Positions 7,446 to 14,337 of a stretch of 25,541 nt of DNA are shown one piece after another. The notes below the pieces were generated by a model that had not been told where the DNA came from, ran no database searches, and saw nothing but the letters and a program-made list of their open reading frames with translations. Within the stretch, counting starts at the first letter, position 1. The number at the start of each line of letters is the position of its first letter. Both the position numbers and the translations under genes were made by a program. The DNA lies in contig CAKPDY010000021.1 of assembly GCA_934149165.1 (NCBI GenBank), positions 1-25,541 on the forward strand, written 5' to 3'. The stretch comes from an uncultured Clostridia bacterium. GTDB lineage: Bacteria; Bacillota; Clostridia; TANB77; CAG-508.

Positions 7446-7478
7446 ACGCCAGAGTGAGTAATTGCTCTGGTGTTTTTA
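7446..7478 (+). terminator. Terminator of the dockerin-like protein gene
   Basis: ACGCCAGAG (7446-7454) pairs with CTCTGGTGT (7465-7473) with one G-T pair, 33 bases after the stop codon, and is followed by a T-run. Confidence 0.85.
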
Positions 7479-7500
7479 TATATATTAATAAAATAATGTT

Positions 7501-7532
7501 AAGCAAAAATTACTAGTAATTTTTGCTTTTTA
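7501..7532 (+). terminator. Second intrinsic terminator
   Basis: Bases 7502-7527 are a perfect 26-base palindrome (AGCAAAAATTACT and its complement) followed by TTTTT. It is redundant with the terminator just upstream and may be left over from another gene, or serve both strands. Confidence 0.65.
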
Positions 7533-7755
7533 TGGTTGGTGTAAAATTAAAGTTGGCAAAATGAACATAAAATTTTGTCTATTATTTACAATAATATTTT
7601 ATAAATAAAATATTTGTCAAAAAGTGTGACAAAATGGAACGTGAAAATTAAAAATTAAATATTGACTTTTCAAATTCTCTATAATATACTACGTTAGTAA
7701 AAAAATAAGAGATGAGAATATAAAAAATTTAAAATTGAAGATGTTTGCAATATGT
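7533..7755. other. AT-rich non-coding stretch with an orphan promoter
   Basis: No gene is visible. The only clear signal is the promoter at 7662-7690, which points towards the antisense side of tRNA-Gly copy 2 and has no reading frame behind it. Minus-strand transcripts of that tRNA would enter this stretch without meeting an obvious terminator. Confidence 0.5.
7662..7690 (+). promoter_or_regulatory. Orphan promoter pointing at tRNA-Gly copy 2
   Basis: TTGACT (7662-7667) and TATACT (7685-7690) are 17 bases apart. No open frame or gene follows before the tRNA, which lies on the other strand. It could make an antisense transcript or be the remnant of a displaced gene's promoter. Confidence 0.6.
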
Positions 7756-7763
7756 ATTTCAAA

Positions 7764-7837
<74 letters not shown>

Positions 7838-7855
7838 ATGTTAAAATATGAAACT

Positions 7856-7884
7856 ATTATACATTACTTTTTTTAAATTTACAA
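7856..7884 (-). promoter_or_regulatory. Promoter of tRNA-Gly copy 2
   Basis: Minus-strand TTGTAA and TATAAT with a 17-base spacer, identical to the promoter of copy 1. Confidence 0.85.
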
Positions 7885-7925
7885 TACCATTTAAATTATA
7901 TTTAAAAATAAAATTTAAATGGTAT

Positions 7926-7974
7926 TATTGACTAAACATTCAATGATACTTGTAATATTAATGTAATATGATAC
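7926..7974. repeat. Inverted repeat copy of 3701-3749
   Basis: Matches the reverse complement of the HlyIII-gene leader at 44 of 49 positions. Here the promoter-like TTGACT points right, away from the tRNA, into the inverted repeat at 7973-8019, with no HlyIII gene behind it. Confidence 0.75.
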
Positions 7975-8019
7975 GGGAATTTGACACTTTTTTATATTAA
8001 AAAAGTGTCAAATTCCCGT
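7973..8019. repeat. Perfect 22-bp inverted repeat with 3-base loop
   Basis: The arms 7973-7994 and 7998-8019 are perfectly complementary (ACGGGAATTTGACAC, then six T and A), with loop TAT. No T-run follows on either strand, so it is not a typical terminator. Possibilities are a mobile-element remnant, a protein binding site or a palindromic intergenic repeat. Confidence 0.85.
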
Positions 8020-8134
8020 GTTAGTTGGAGTATGAAAAAAATTAAAATATTTAAAAAACATGATAATTTATCAACAATAAATAATAATATTTTAGAAAAA
8101 ATGTTGTTAAAAAATTTATTATTATAAAAAAAGC
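8020..8134. other. Leader region before the capsule operon
   Basis: An AT-rich stretch without a convincing gene. The only frame is a 31-codon one at 8032-8127, with no properly spaced ribosome binding site. The capsule promoter follows. Confidence 0.4.
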
Positions 8135-8163
8135 TTGAAAAAAATAGTAAAATTTGATATAAT
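8135..8163 (+). promoter_or_regulatory. Promoter of the capsule regulatory operon
   Basis: TTGAAA (8135-8140) and TATAAT (8158-8163), spacer 17, 38 bases before the first start codon at 8202. Confidence 0.85.
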
Positions 8164-8201
8164 AGAAAACAGACTATATTATGAAGAAAGAGTGAAAACA
8201 A

Positions 8202-8924
8202 ATGGAAGAATTAGATTTAAAGCAATTATTTAAAATTTTTTGGAACAAAAGACTACAAATCATAAGTATAGTACTGATATTTTTAGTAATAGGTTCAATA
8301 TATACATTTATGTTTGTTAAACCAAAATATCAATCATATACTAAATTAGTACTAGCACAATCAGATATAACATTAAAAGAAGGAACACAATTACAAGGTA
8401 TAACACAATCAGATATAACATTAAATCAAAAGCTAGTATCAACATACAGTGAATTAGTAAAAACAAAAAATGTATTAAGAGAAGTTATTAAAGAATTAAG
8501 ACTAAACATAGAAGAAGAAGAACTAAGGAAAAATGTAACAGTAAGTTCGGTAGAAGATACAGAAATTATACAAATAACAGTTACAAATAAAAATGCATTA
8601 GATGCAAAAAATATTGCAAACCAAATTGCAAAAATTTTCTCTGAAAGAGTTTCAGAAATTTACAATATAAATAACGTATATATTGTAGACGAAGCAGAAG
8701 AAGCAACAGCACCATATAATATATCGCATATTAAAGACATAGCAATATTTATAGTAATTGGAATAGTTGTAGCAGTGATATATGTATTGTTAGCAAACTT
8801 ATTAGACACAACAGTAAAATCTGCAGAGGATATTGAAAAAGAATTGGAGATTTCAGTACTAGCATCAGTCCCTGTATTAAGAGATGAATTAAAAACAAAT
8901 ATCAATAAAGGAGGGGTTTACTAA
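8202..8924 (+). CDS. cpsC: Polysaccharide chain-length modulator / kinase activator (CpsC, YveK, Wzz type)
   Basis: This 240-residue protein has the usual two-helix layout: cytoplasmic N-terminus, helix at about 18-38, an extracellular domain, helix at about 180-200 with Pro171 just before it, and a short cytoplasmic tail. In Firmicutes this tail contacts and activates the separate tyrosine kinase, here the next gene, whose ATG overlaps this stop codon (TAATG). The complex sets polymer length and couples synthesis to export. QSDITL occurs twice (about residues 53-58 and 69-74), encoded by an exact 22-base direct repeat at 8356-8377 and 8404-8425, so a small internal duplication has occurred. 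The ribosome binding site is weak (GAAAGAG). Confidence 0.92.
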   Translation: MEELDLKQLFKIFWNKRLQIISIVLIFLVIGSIYTFMFVKPKYQSYTKLVLAQSDITLKEGTQLQGITQSDITLNQKLVSTYSELVKTKNVLREVIKELRLNIEEEELRKNVTVSSVEDTEIIQITVTNKNALDAKNIANQIAKIFSERVSEIYNINNVYIVDEAEEATAPYNISHIKDIAIFIVIGIVVAVIYVLLANLLDTTVKSAEDIEKELEISVLASVPVLRDELKTNINKGGVY

Positions 8925-9847
8925 TGCGAAATGAAATTATAACATTTACATCTCCAAAAGCATCAGTATCTGAAATATTCAGAACACTAAGGACAAATGT
9001 GCAATTTATGAATGCAAGTAATGAAAGAAAATCAGTATTATTCACAAGTGCACAAGCTGGAGAAGGAAAAAGCTGGATAGCAGCCAACTTAGCAATAACA
9101 TTTGCACAAGCTGGAAAAAAGGTAATATTAGTAGATACAGACATGAGAAGAGGAAGACAAGATAAAATATTTGATTTACCAAATAATAAAGGGTTATCAA
9201 ATTACTTAATATTATCAGTAAAAGATTCTCAGGAAGTATTAGGCGAATATATACAACAAACAATGATAGACAACCTATATGTTATAACAGCAGGAATAGT
9301 ACCACCAAACCCATCTGAACTATTAACTAGCAAAAAAATGATAGACTTAATGAAAATGCTAGAAGAAATAGCAGATGTAGTAATATTTGACTCTACACCT
9401 AGCACAATGGTAACAGATGCAATGGTAATTTCAAGATATGTAGGTTCTACAATAATAGTAGCATCACATAAAAAAACAAAAATAGAAACATTAAAATTAA
9501 TAAAAAGAAACATAGAAAATGTTGGGGGAAGAGTATCAGGAGTTATATTAAATAAAGTGCCTTTAAGCAAAAAAGAATATGGAAAATCATATTACTATGA
9601 AAGTTCTGTAGTAATGTCAAACGGAAGAAAAAAATGGTCACCAAATATAGGTAAAGTATTTAATAAAATAAGCAATGTTTCAGAACCTAAAGCTGTTAAA
9701 GAAGCAAAGGTAGAAGAAGTTAAGAAAAAACTAGATAAAGTCGATGAAGAAAAAATAAATAAAATAACAAATGAAGCTGGAAATAAAGAAGATCCAGAGT
9801 TAAATGTATTATTAAAACAATTATCTAAATATTTAGAATCAAAATAA
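8924..9847 (+). CDS. cpsD: Bacterial tyrosine autokinase (CpsD, CapB, Wze type)
   Basis: The kinase core is complete: oligomerisation motif E17-R20-R23-N25 (EIFRTLRTN), Walker A SAQAGEGKS at 42-50, Walker A' VILVDTDMRR at 67-76, and Walker B VVIFDSTP at 152-159. It should phosphorylate itself on tyrosines in trans within a ring, driven by the upstream membrane modulator. The usual Tyr cluster at the very C-terminus is absent. Instead tyrosines sit at 219 and 223-225 (YGKSYYY), followed by an extra ~80 residues, rich in Lys, Glu and Val. At 307 aa it is longer than the ~230-250 of typical members. GGAGGGG precedes the ATG, which overlaps the upstream stop. Its phosphatase is the next gene. Confidence 0.93.
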   Translation: MRNEIITFTSPKASVSEIFRTLRTNVQFMNASNERKSVLFTSAQAGEGKSWIAANLAITFAQAGKKVILVDTDMRRGRQDKIFDLPNNKGLSNYLILSVKDSQEVLGEYIQQTMIDNLYVITAGIVPPNPSELLTSKKMIDLMKMLEEIADVVIFDSTPSTMVTDAMVISRYVGSTIIVASHKKTKIETLKLIKRNIENVGGRVSGVILNKVPLSKKEYGKSYYYESSVVMSNGRKKWSPNIGKVFNKISNVSEPKAVKEAKVEEVKKKLDKVDEEKINKITNEAGNKEDPELNVLLKQLSKYLESK

Positions 9848-9869
9848 AAATTATTAAGGAGTTTTGTTT

Positions 9870-10631
9870 ATGATAGATATACATACTCATTTGTTAAATA
9901 ATGTAGATGATGGCTCAAGAGATGCAATTGAGTCATTAACTAGTTTAAAAATTGCTGAAGAAGCAGGGTTTACAGACATAATATTAACACCACATTATAT
10001 AGAAGATTATTATGAAAATAATTATGAATATATAAAACCCAAAATAGAAGAACTAAAATTAAAATTATATGATAATAATATATTAATAAAATTGCATCAA
10101 GGTAATGAAGTATATATATCTGAAAATATAGGAAAATTAATAAAAAGTAATACAGTATCAAAACTTGCAAAAAGTAAATATTTATTATTTGAATTACCTC
10201 AAAAAAGCAAAATATTAACATTAGACAATTTAATAATGGACATTAAATTATCAGGATGTATACCAGTAATGGCACATCCTGAAAGATATATGTTCGTTCA
10301 AGAAAATCCAAATGAAGTAGCAAACTTAATTTCAAAAGGTGTACTAATGCAAAGTAATTATGGAAGTATAATTGGCCAATATGGAAAAGAAGCAAATAAA
10401 ACAATAATACAAATGTTAAAAAATAATATGATTCACTTTTTAGGAACAGACACACATAGACAAGGATATATATATGGTCATTTTTATAAAGTAGAAAGAG
10501 AATTTCTAAAATACATTAGTGAAGAAAAATTTATGGAATTAACAACAACTAATGCCAATAACATATTAGAAAACAATGAAATCGAAATAGAAGCTCCAAC
10601 ATTAATAAAGAAAAGATTTTTCTTTTTATAA
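9870..10631 (+). CDS. cpsB: PHP-family tyrosine-protein phosphatase (CpsB, CapC, YwqE type)
   Basis: Metal-dependent phosphatase that removes phosphate from the tyrosine kinase. The 253-residue protein shows all family motifs: MIDIHTHLL (His5, His7), DDGSRD (13-18), TPHY (His42), Glu80, Glu108, AHPERY (His136) and GTDTH (Asp194, His196). The start at ATG 9870 is preferred to a TTG six bases upstream because AAGGAG (9856-9861) is 8 bases before it and family members begin MIDIH. It is the third gene of the regulatory module, 22 bases after the kinase, and is closed by a strong terminator. Confidence 0.95.
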   Translation: MIDIHTHLLNNVDDGSRDAIESLTSLKIAEEAGFTDIILTPHYIEDYYENNYEYIKPKIEELKLKLYDNNILIKLHQGNEVYISENIGKLIKSNTVSKLAKSKYLLFELPQKSKILTLDNLIMDIKLSGCIPVMAHPERYMFVQENPNEVANLISKGVLMQSNYGSIIGQYGKEANKTIIQMLKNNMIHFLGTDTHRQGYIYGHFYKVEREFLKYISEEKFMELTTTNANNILENNEIEIEAPTLIKKRFFFL

Positions 10632-10650
10632 ATTGTAAATAAAAATTATA

Positions 10651-10690
10651 AAAAACTCTGCAATATGAACTAGCAGAGTTTTTAATTTTT
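10651..10690 (+). terminator. Bidirectional terminator between phosphatase and small membrane protein
   Basis: AACTCTGC (10654-10661) pairs with GCAGAGTT (10673-10680), extended by A/T pairs on both sides and followed by T-runs in both directions. It ends the regulatory operon and the convergent gene at 10682-10903, whose stop codon lies inside it. Confidence 0.9.
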
Positions 10691-10903
10691 ATTAAAATGA
10701 GAATTATTAGAATTATTATCAATACCTTTTGTTTGTAAATTTACATAACCTTCACCATTCCACTTTGCTTTCATAGAAAAAAAAGCACCACTAAAAATTG
10801 ATAGTATAAAAATTGAAAAACTTATAAATATTCCTAATAATATTATTAAAATGATTTTTTTAGCATTTTTCTTTGGTCTGTATAAAATAAGTTGATTTTC
10901 CAA
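10682..10903 (-). CDS. Small single-helix membrane protein, unknown function
   Basis: The 73-residue frame starts with TTG, supported by GGGAG 9 bases upstream. It has a basic N-terminus (RPKKNAKK), one long hydrophobic helix at about 17-41 and a polar Asn-rich tail. It points against the capsule operon and shares a terminator with it. No family recognised. Its place between capsule modules may mean a regulatory or export accessory role, or it may be unrelated. Confidence 0.6.
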   Translation of the reverse strand: MENQLILYRPKKNAKKIILIILLGIFISFSIFILSIFSGAFFSMKAKWNGEGYVNLQTKGIDNNSNNSHFNKN

Positions 10904-11144
10904 AAATAATCACTCCCATAAAATTTAGTAATAATATTAAAAAACATGCATTTATTTAATATTGTAAGTCATGTTAATTTGAAAAACAATTATTACACGA
11001 TAATTATTTTTTAAATATTCACATTGTTAAATTATACAATGTTTACAGAAAAAAGTAAAGGAAAAATGAAAAAAATGTTGAAAAATAGAAGTAAAAGAAT
11101 TATAATACTAAAGTTATAAGAATAAAAATTAAGGAGGAACAATT
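10904..11144. other. Divergent intergenic region
   Basis: A 241-base AT-rich region between two divergent genes. The plus-strand promoter at 11078-11106 is clear. A minus-strand promoter for the small membrane protein must lie here but no good match stands out. Confidence 0.5.
11078..11106 (+). promoter_or_regulatory. Promoter of the VanZ-family gene
   Basis: TTGAAA (11078-11083) and TATAAT (11101-11106), spacer 17, 38 bases before the TTG start at 11145. Confidence 0.85.
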
Positions 11145-11633
11145 TTGAATATAAAAAAAATACTAAGATATATATTAATAATTTTAATAATAATAAATTG
11201 TATTACAATATTTAATTTTTCATCAGAAAGATCGGAAAAATCAGAAAAATCAAGTGGAAAAGTCGTAAATACAATAATAGAAATAAATCCCAAAACAAAA
11301 AATTTAAATTACAAAGAGAAAGAAAAAGCAAAAGAAAATATAGTAAAACCTGTTAGAAAGACAGCACATTTTACTATTTATACAAGCTTGGGAATATTAA
11401 TATTTTTATGTACAAATACATTTGAAATTTCAAACAAAAAAAGAACACTAATAAGTATTATATTAGCATTTATATATGCATGTTCAGATGAAATACATCA
11501 ATTATATGTTCCAGGAAGAACTGGTCAATTTAAAGATGTATGTATAGATACAAGTGGTGCAATATTTGGAATTTGTTTAGCGTATTTTATTTTAAAAGTA
11601 ATTTCTTGTCATATAGAAAAAAATAAAAGTTGA
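11145..11633 (+). CDS. VanZ-family membrane protein
   Basis: The 162-residue protein carries the VanZ signature: an N-terminal helix followed by FSSERSEKS, then VRKTAHFTIY (about 69-78), then SDEIHQLYVPGR (about 112-123) and a D-x5-D-T-S-G-A stretch before the last helix. About four membrane segments are visible. VanZ is known for low-level teicoplanin resistance, but most relatives occur near surface-polysaccharide genes and have no defined reaction. The TTG start is supported by AAGGAGG 7 bases before it. It has its own promoter, and another promoter follows before the initiating transferase. Confidence 0.92.
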   Translation: MNIKKILRYILIILIIINCITIFNFSSERSEKSEKSSGKVVNTIIEINPKTKNLNYKEKEKAKENIVKPVRKTAHFTIYTSLGILIFLCTNTFEISNKKRTLISIILAFIYACSDEIHQLYVPGRTGQFKDVCIDTSGAIFGICLAYFILKVISCHIEKNKS

Positions 11634-11740
11634 TTGGAAAAATAATATAATTACACAGATATTTTGTGCTATTGTTCAATTTAAAGGTGGATAGTAATAT
11701 TATTGATTATAGTAATTATGCAAAAAAATATAAAAAACAG

Positions 11741-11769
11741 TTGAAAAATATCATATAATATTATATAAT
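11741..11769 (+). promoter_or_regulatory. Promoter of the biosynthetic capsule operon
   Basis: TTGAAA (11741-11746) and TATAAT (11764-11769), spacer 17, 41 bases before the start at 11810. Just after it, CTGTTT (11771-11776) and AAACAG (11785-11790) form a small 6-bp hairpin in the leader. Confidence 0.8.
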
Positions 11770-11809
11770 CCTGTTTGTCGAAAAAAACAGAAAATGGGGG
11801 AAAGTACAA

Positions 11810-12505
11810 ATGGTAAACAGTGACTTGGCAATAATAGGTATGCAAAAGACAAAAAGAGAGGTATTATTATCAAACAAAATATACTATATAGTATCTGTAA
11901 TAGCAAAAAGAACAATAGATATAACAGCAGGTATAGTAGGAATGTTGATATTAATACCTTTAACAATGATATTATATTTAGTAAAAGTAATGGAACGTGA
12001 TAAAGGACCATTATTTTTTACGCAAGAAAGAATAGGCAAAGATGGAAAACTATTTAAAATGTACAAATTTAGGACAATGATAATGAATGCAGATGAAGAA
12101 CTTGAAAAAATCTTAGAAAATAATGAACAAGCAAGAGAAGAATACAGAATACATAAAAAATTAAAAAATGACCCCAGAGTTACAAAAATAGGAAAATTTT
12201 TAAGAAAAACAAGTTTAGATGAATTTGCACAATTTGTAAATGTTCTAAAAGGAGAAATGAGTTTAGTAGGTCCAAGACCATATTTACCTAGAGAAAAGGC
12301 AGATATGGGCTATTATTATGAGTATGTAATTCAATGCAAACCAGGTATTACAGGTCTTTGGCAAGTATCTGGAAGAAGTGAAGTTTCTTTTGAAGAAAGA
12401 CTTGAATTGGATTTTAAGTATTATAATAACGAAAGTGTTGTTGGTGATGTTGGTTTGGTTTTAAAAACTGTTGTGAAAACGTTGAAGCATGAGGGGGCTG
12501 TGTAG
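11810..12505 (+). CDS. Initiating phosphoglycosyltransferase (bacterial sugar transferase, WbaP/CpsE C-terminal type)
   Basis: This enzyme moves a sugar-1-phosphate from a UDP-sugar to undecaprenyl phosphate, the first step of repeat-unit assembly. The 231 residues match the compact monotopic form: re-entrant membrane helix at about 36-60, QERIGKDGKLFKMYKFRTM (72-90), the catalytic Asp-Glu pair in TSLDE (137-138), SLVGPRP (151-157) and KPGITGLWQVSGR (177-189). GGGGG lies 9 bases before the ATG. Codon choice changes inside the gene: Val is almost always GTA and Ile ATA in the first two thirds, while after about 12350 Val is GTT/GTG and Gly GGT. This suggests a recombination joint. The sugar donor cannot be told. 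Confidence 0.95.
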   Translation: MVNSDLAIIGMQKTKREVLLSNKIYYIVSVIAKRTIDITAGIVGMLILIPLTMILYLVKVMERDKGPLFFTQERIGKDGKLFKMYKFRTMIMNADEELEKILENNEQAREEYRIHKKLKNDPRVTKIGKFLRKTSLDEFAQFVNVLKGEMSLVGPRPYLPREKADMGYYYEYVIQCKPGITGLWQVSGRSEVSFEERLELDFKYYNNESVVGDVGLVLKTVVKTLKHEGAV

Positions 12506-12508
12506 AAG

Positions 12509-13000
12509 ATGGGAAATAAAGAAAAAAATTTGTATAAAAAGAAAAAGATTTGCTTAATCTCATCATCTGGAGGACATTTTGAACAATTATTATGTTTAAG
12601 ACCTTTAAGTGAAAAAAATGATGTTTTTATTGTTACAGAAAAAACAAAATATAATAAAAATGATAAAAAAATTAATCATTATATAACACAAGTTAATAGA
12701 AAAGAACCATTATTTGTATTAAAAATGTTTTGTATATTTGTAAAATCAATTATTATATTTTTAATGGAACGCCCTGACGTAATAATTTGTACTGGTGTAC
12801 TTTCAGCAATACCAATGTTAGTAATAGGGCATTTTTTAAAAAAGAAAGTTATTTATATTGAATCTTTTGCAAAAATCACTTCACCAACAATGACTGGGGA
12901 ACTTGTATATAAAAAACATATAGCAGATAGATTTTATGTACAATGGGAATCCATGAAAGAGTTTTATCCAGACGCTATATATTTAGGAGGAATTTATTAA
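12509..13000 (+). CDS. Alg14/PssD-type membrane subunit of a split glycosyltransferase
   Basis: The 163-residue protein corresponds to the N-terminal half of a GT-B enzyme. ICLISSSGGHFEQLL (about 14-28) is the Alg14/PssD/Cps14F signature, and a hydrophobic segment at about 72-88 should anchor it to the membrane. It recruits the next gene's product, the Alg13-like half, to form the active enzyme adding the second sugar (in known systems a beta-1,4-linked galactose, glucuronate or GlcNAc). It begins 3 bases after the initiating transferase stop, and its partner begins 1 base after its own stop, so expression is tightly coupled. Confidence 0.93.
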   Translation: MGNKEKNLYKKKKICLISSSGGHFEQLLCLRPLSEKNDVFIVTEKTKYNKNDKKINHYITQVNRKEPLFVLKMFCIFVKSIIIFLMERPDVIICTGVLSAIPMLVIGHFLKKKVIYIESFAKITSPTMTGELVYKKHIADRFYVQWESMKEFYPDAIYLGGIY

Positions 13001-13001
13001 G

Positions 13002-13487
13002 ATGATATTTGTTACATTAGGTTCACAAAAATTTCAATTTAATAGAATGTTGATTGAAATTGATAAATTGATTGATGAAGGAAAAATTACAGAAGAGGTT
13101 TTTGCTCAAATAGGAGCATCTGATTATAAACCAAAGAATTTTAAATATAGCGATTTTTTAACTCAAGATGAATTTAAAAATTATATGAAAAATGCTGATT
13201 TAGTTATTACACATGCAGGAACTGGTGCAATTGTAACAGCATTAAAAAATGATAAATTAGTTATTGCTATTCCTAGATTGGCAAAATATGGTGAACATGT
13301 TGATGATCATCAAGTACAGTTGATTGATGAGTTTAAGGAATTGAATTTTATTGAACCAGTTTATGAGACTGAGCAATTGGCTGATGCTTTGGAGTTGGTT
13401 AGAAAGAATAAATATAATAAATATGTTTCTAATACTAGAAATATTATTGAGGATATTGAAAAATTTATAGAAAGTGAGAAAATATAA
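13002..13487 (+). CDS. Alg13/PssE-type catalytic subunit of a split glycosyltransferase
   Basis: The 161-residue protein matches the GT28 C-terminal half. It starts MIFVTLGSQKFQFNRM as family members do and carries the nucleotide-sugar binding stretch ITHAGTGAIVTAL (about 69-81) and HVDDHQ (about 104-109). It should bind the UDP-sugar while the preceding membrane subunit binds the lipid acceptor. GGAGG lies 11 bases before the ATG, inside the upstream gene. The next gene's ATG overlaps this stop (TAATG). Confidence 0.93.
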   Translation: MIFVTLGSQKFQFNRMLIEIDKLIDEGKITEEVFAQIGASDYKPKNFKYSDFLTQDEFKNYMKNADLVITHAGTGAIVTALKNDKLVIAIPRLAKYGEHVDDHQVQLIDEFKELNFIEPVYETEQLADALELVRKNKYNKYVSNTRNIIEDIEKFIESEKI

Positions 13488-14326
13488 TGAAAAAAGTAAA
13501 AGTATATTATGCGAAAGTAGCAAATATGGGAGACATTTTAAATAAAGATGTTATAGAAAAATGTTTTGGTTATAAAGTAGTACGAAGAAATTATTTATTA
13601 GGAAAAGTTAGTGGAATTGGAAGTGGATTAGGTAATTTTACTTTAGAGGGACCAACTTGGAAAAGAATTTTAAAAAGATTATCTAATGTTACTTCACCAG
13701 ATGTAAATATTTGGGGAACTGGATTTGTATGTTACAAAGATAAAGATGAATCTTTATATAAAAGTAAAATTAGATTTTGTGCAGTGCGTGGAGAATTAAG
13801 TAAAAAAAGAATTGAAAAATTAACTGGAAAAGATTTAAGTGCCTTACCATTAGGTGATGCTGGAATATTGGCATCAAAATTATTGGAAGATGAGAAAATA
13901 GAAAAGAAATATGATGTTGGAATTATAGCACATTATAAGGAAAAGGATGAACCTGTTTTTAAAGAACTATATAATAAATTCAATAATTCTACAATTATTG
14001 ATGTTCAAGATACTCCATATAATGTAACTAAAAAGATTGCAGAATGTAAGACAATAATTTCAAGTAGTTTACATGGTTTAATTATTGCAGATAGTTTAAG
14101 AGTTCCCAATGTACATATTGTGGTTACAAATAACTTATTAGGTGATGGTTTTAAATTTGATGATTATTATTCAGCATATGGTTTAAAACATGAATTTAAA
14201 GATATGAATAAAGAGACCGTTAATAGTTTAGAAGAAATAATTGATAATTACAAGTTAACAGACAAAATGGTTGAAGAGAAAAAAATATTGATGTTAAAAG
14301 CATTCCCATATCAAAATAATAAATAG
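13487..14326 (+). CDS. Polysaccharide pyruvyl transferase family protein
   Basis: The 279-residue protein has features of the family that transfers pyruvate from phosphoenolpyruvate to sugar hydroxyls as a ketal: N-terminal KVYYAKVANMGD (about 5-16), CAVRGELSKKR (98-108), LPLGDAGIL (120-128) and SSSLHGLIIADSL (192-204), where His196 is the conserved C-terminal His. It resembles the forms found in GT-rich capsule loci. It is coupled to the Alg13-like gene by start/stop overlap, so the pyruvate may be placed on an early sugar of the repeat. The exact acceptor cannot be told. Confidence 0.9.
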   Translation: MKKVKVYYAKVANMGDILNKDVIEKCFGYKVVRRNYLLGKVSGIGSGLGNFTLEGPTWKRILKRLSNVTSPDVNIWGTGFVCYKDKDESLYKSKIRFCAVRGELSKKRIEKLTGKDLSALPLGDAGILASKLLEDEKIEKKYDVGIIAHYKEKDEPVFKELYNKFNNSTIIDVQDTPYNVTKKIAECKTIISSSLHGLIIADSLRVPNVHIVVTNNLLGDGFKFDDYYSAYGLKHEFKDMNKETVNSLEEIIDNYKLTDKMVEEKKILMLKAFPYQNNK

Positions 14327-14337
14327 GGAGGAAAGTA

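Noticed and set aside
8032..8127. A 31-codon plus-strand frame before the capsule operon (MKKIKIFKKHDN...)
   Set aside because: GGAG lies only one base before the ATG, composition is that of plain AT-rich DNA, and no similarity is evident.
8164..8201. Antitermination element (LoaP/dfn or ops-like) in the capsule leader
   Set aside because: The leader is short and shows no hairpin or conserved motif that I could identify.
9042..9570. Minus-strand frames over the tyrosine kinase gene
   Set aside because: They lie opposite strongly conserved kinase motifs and have no ribosome binding sites.
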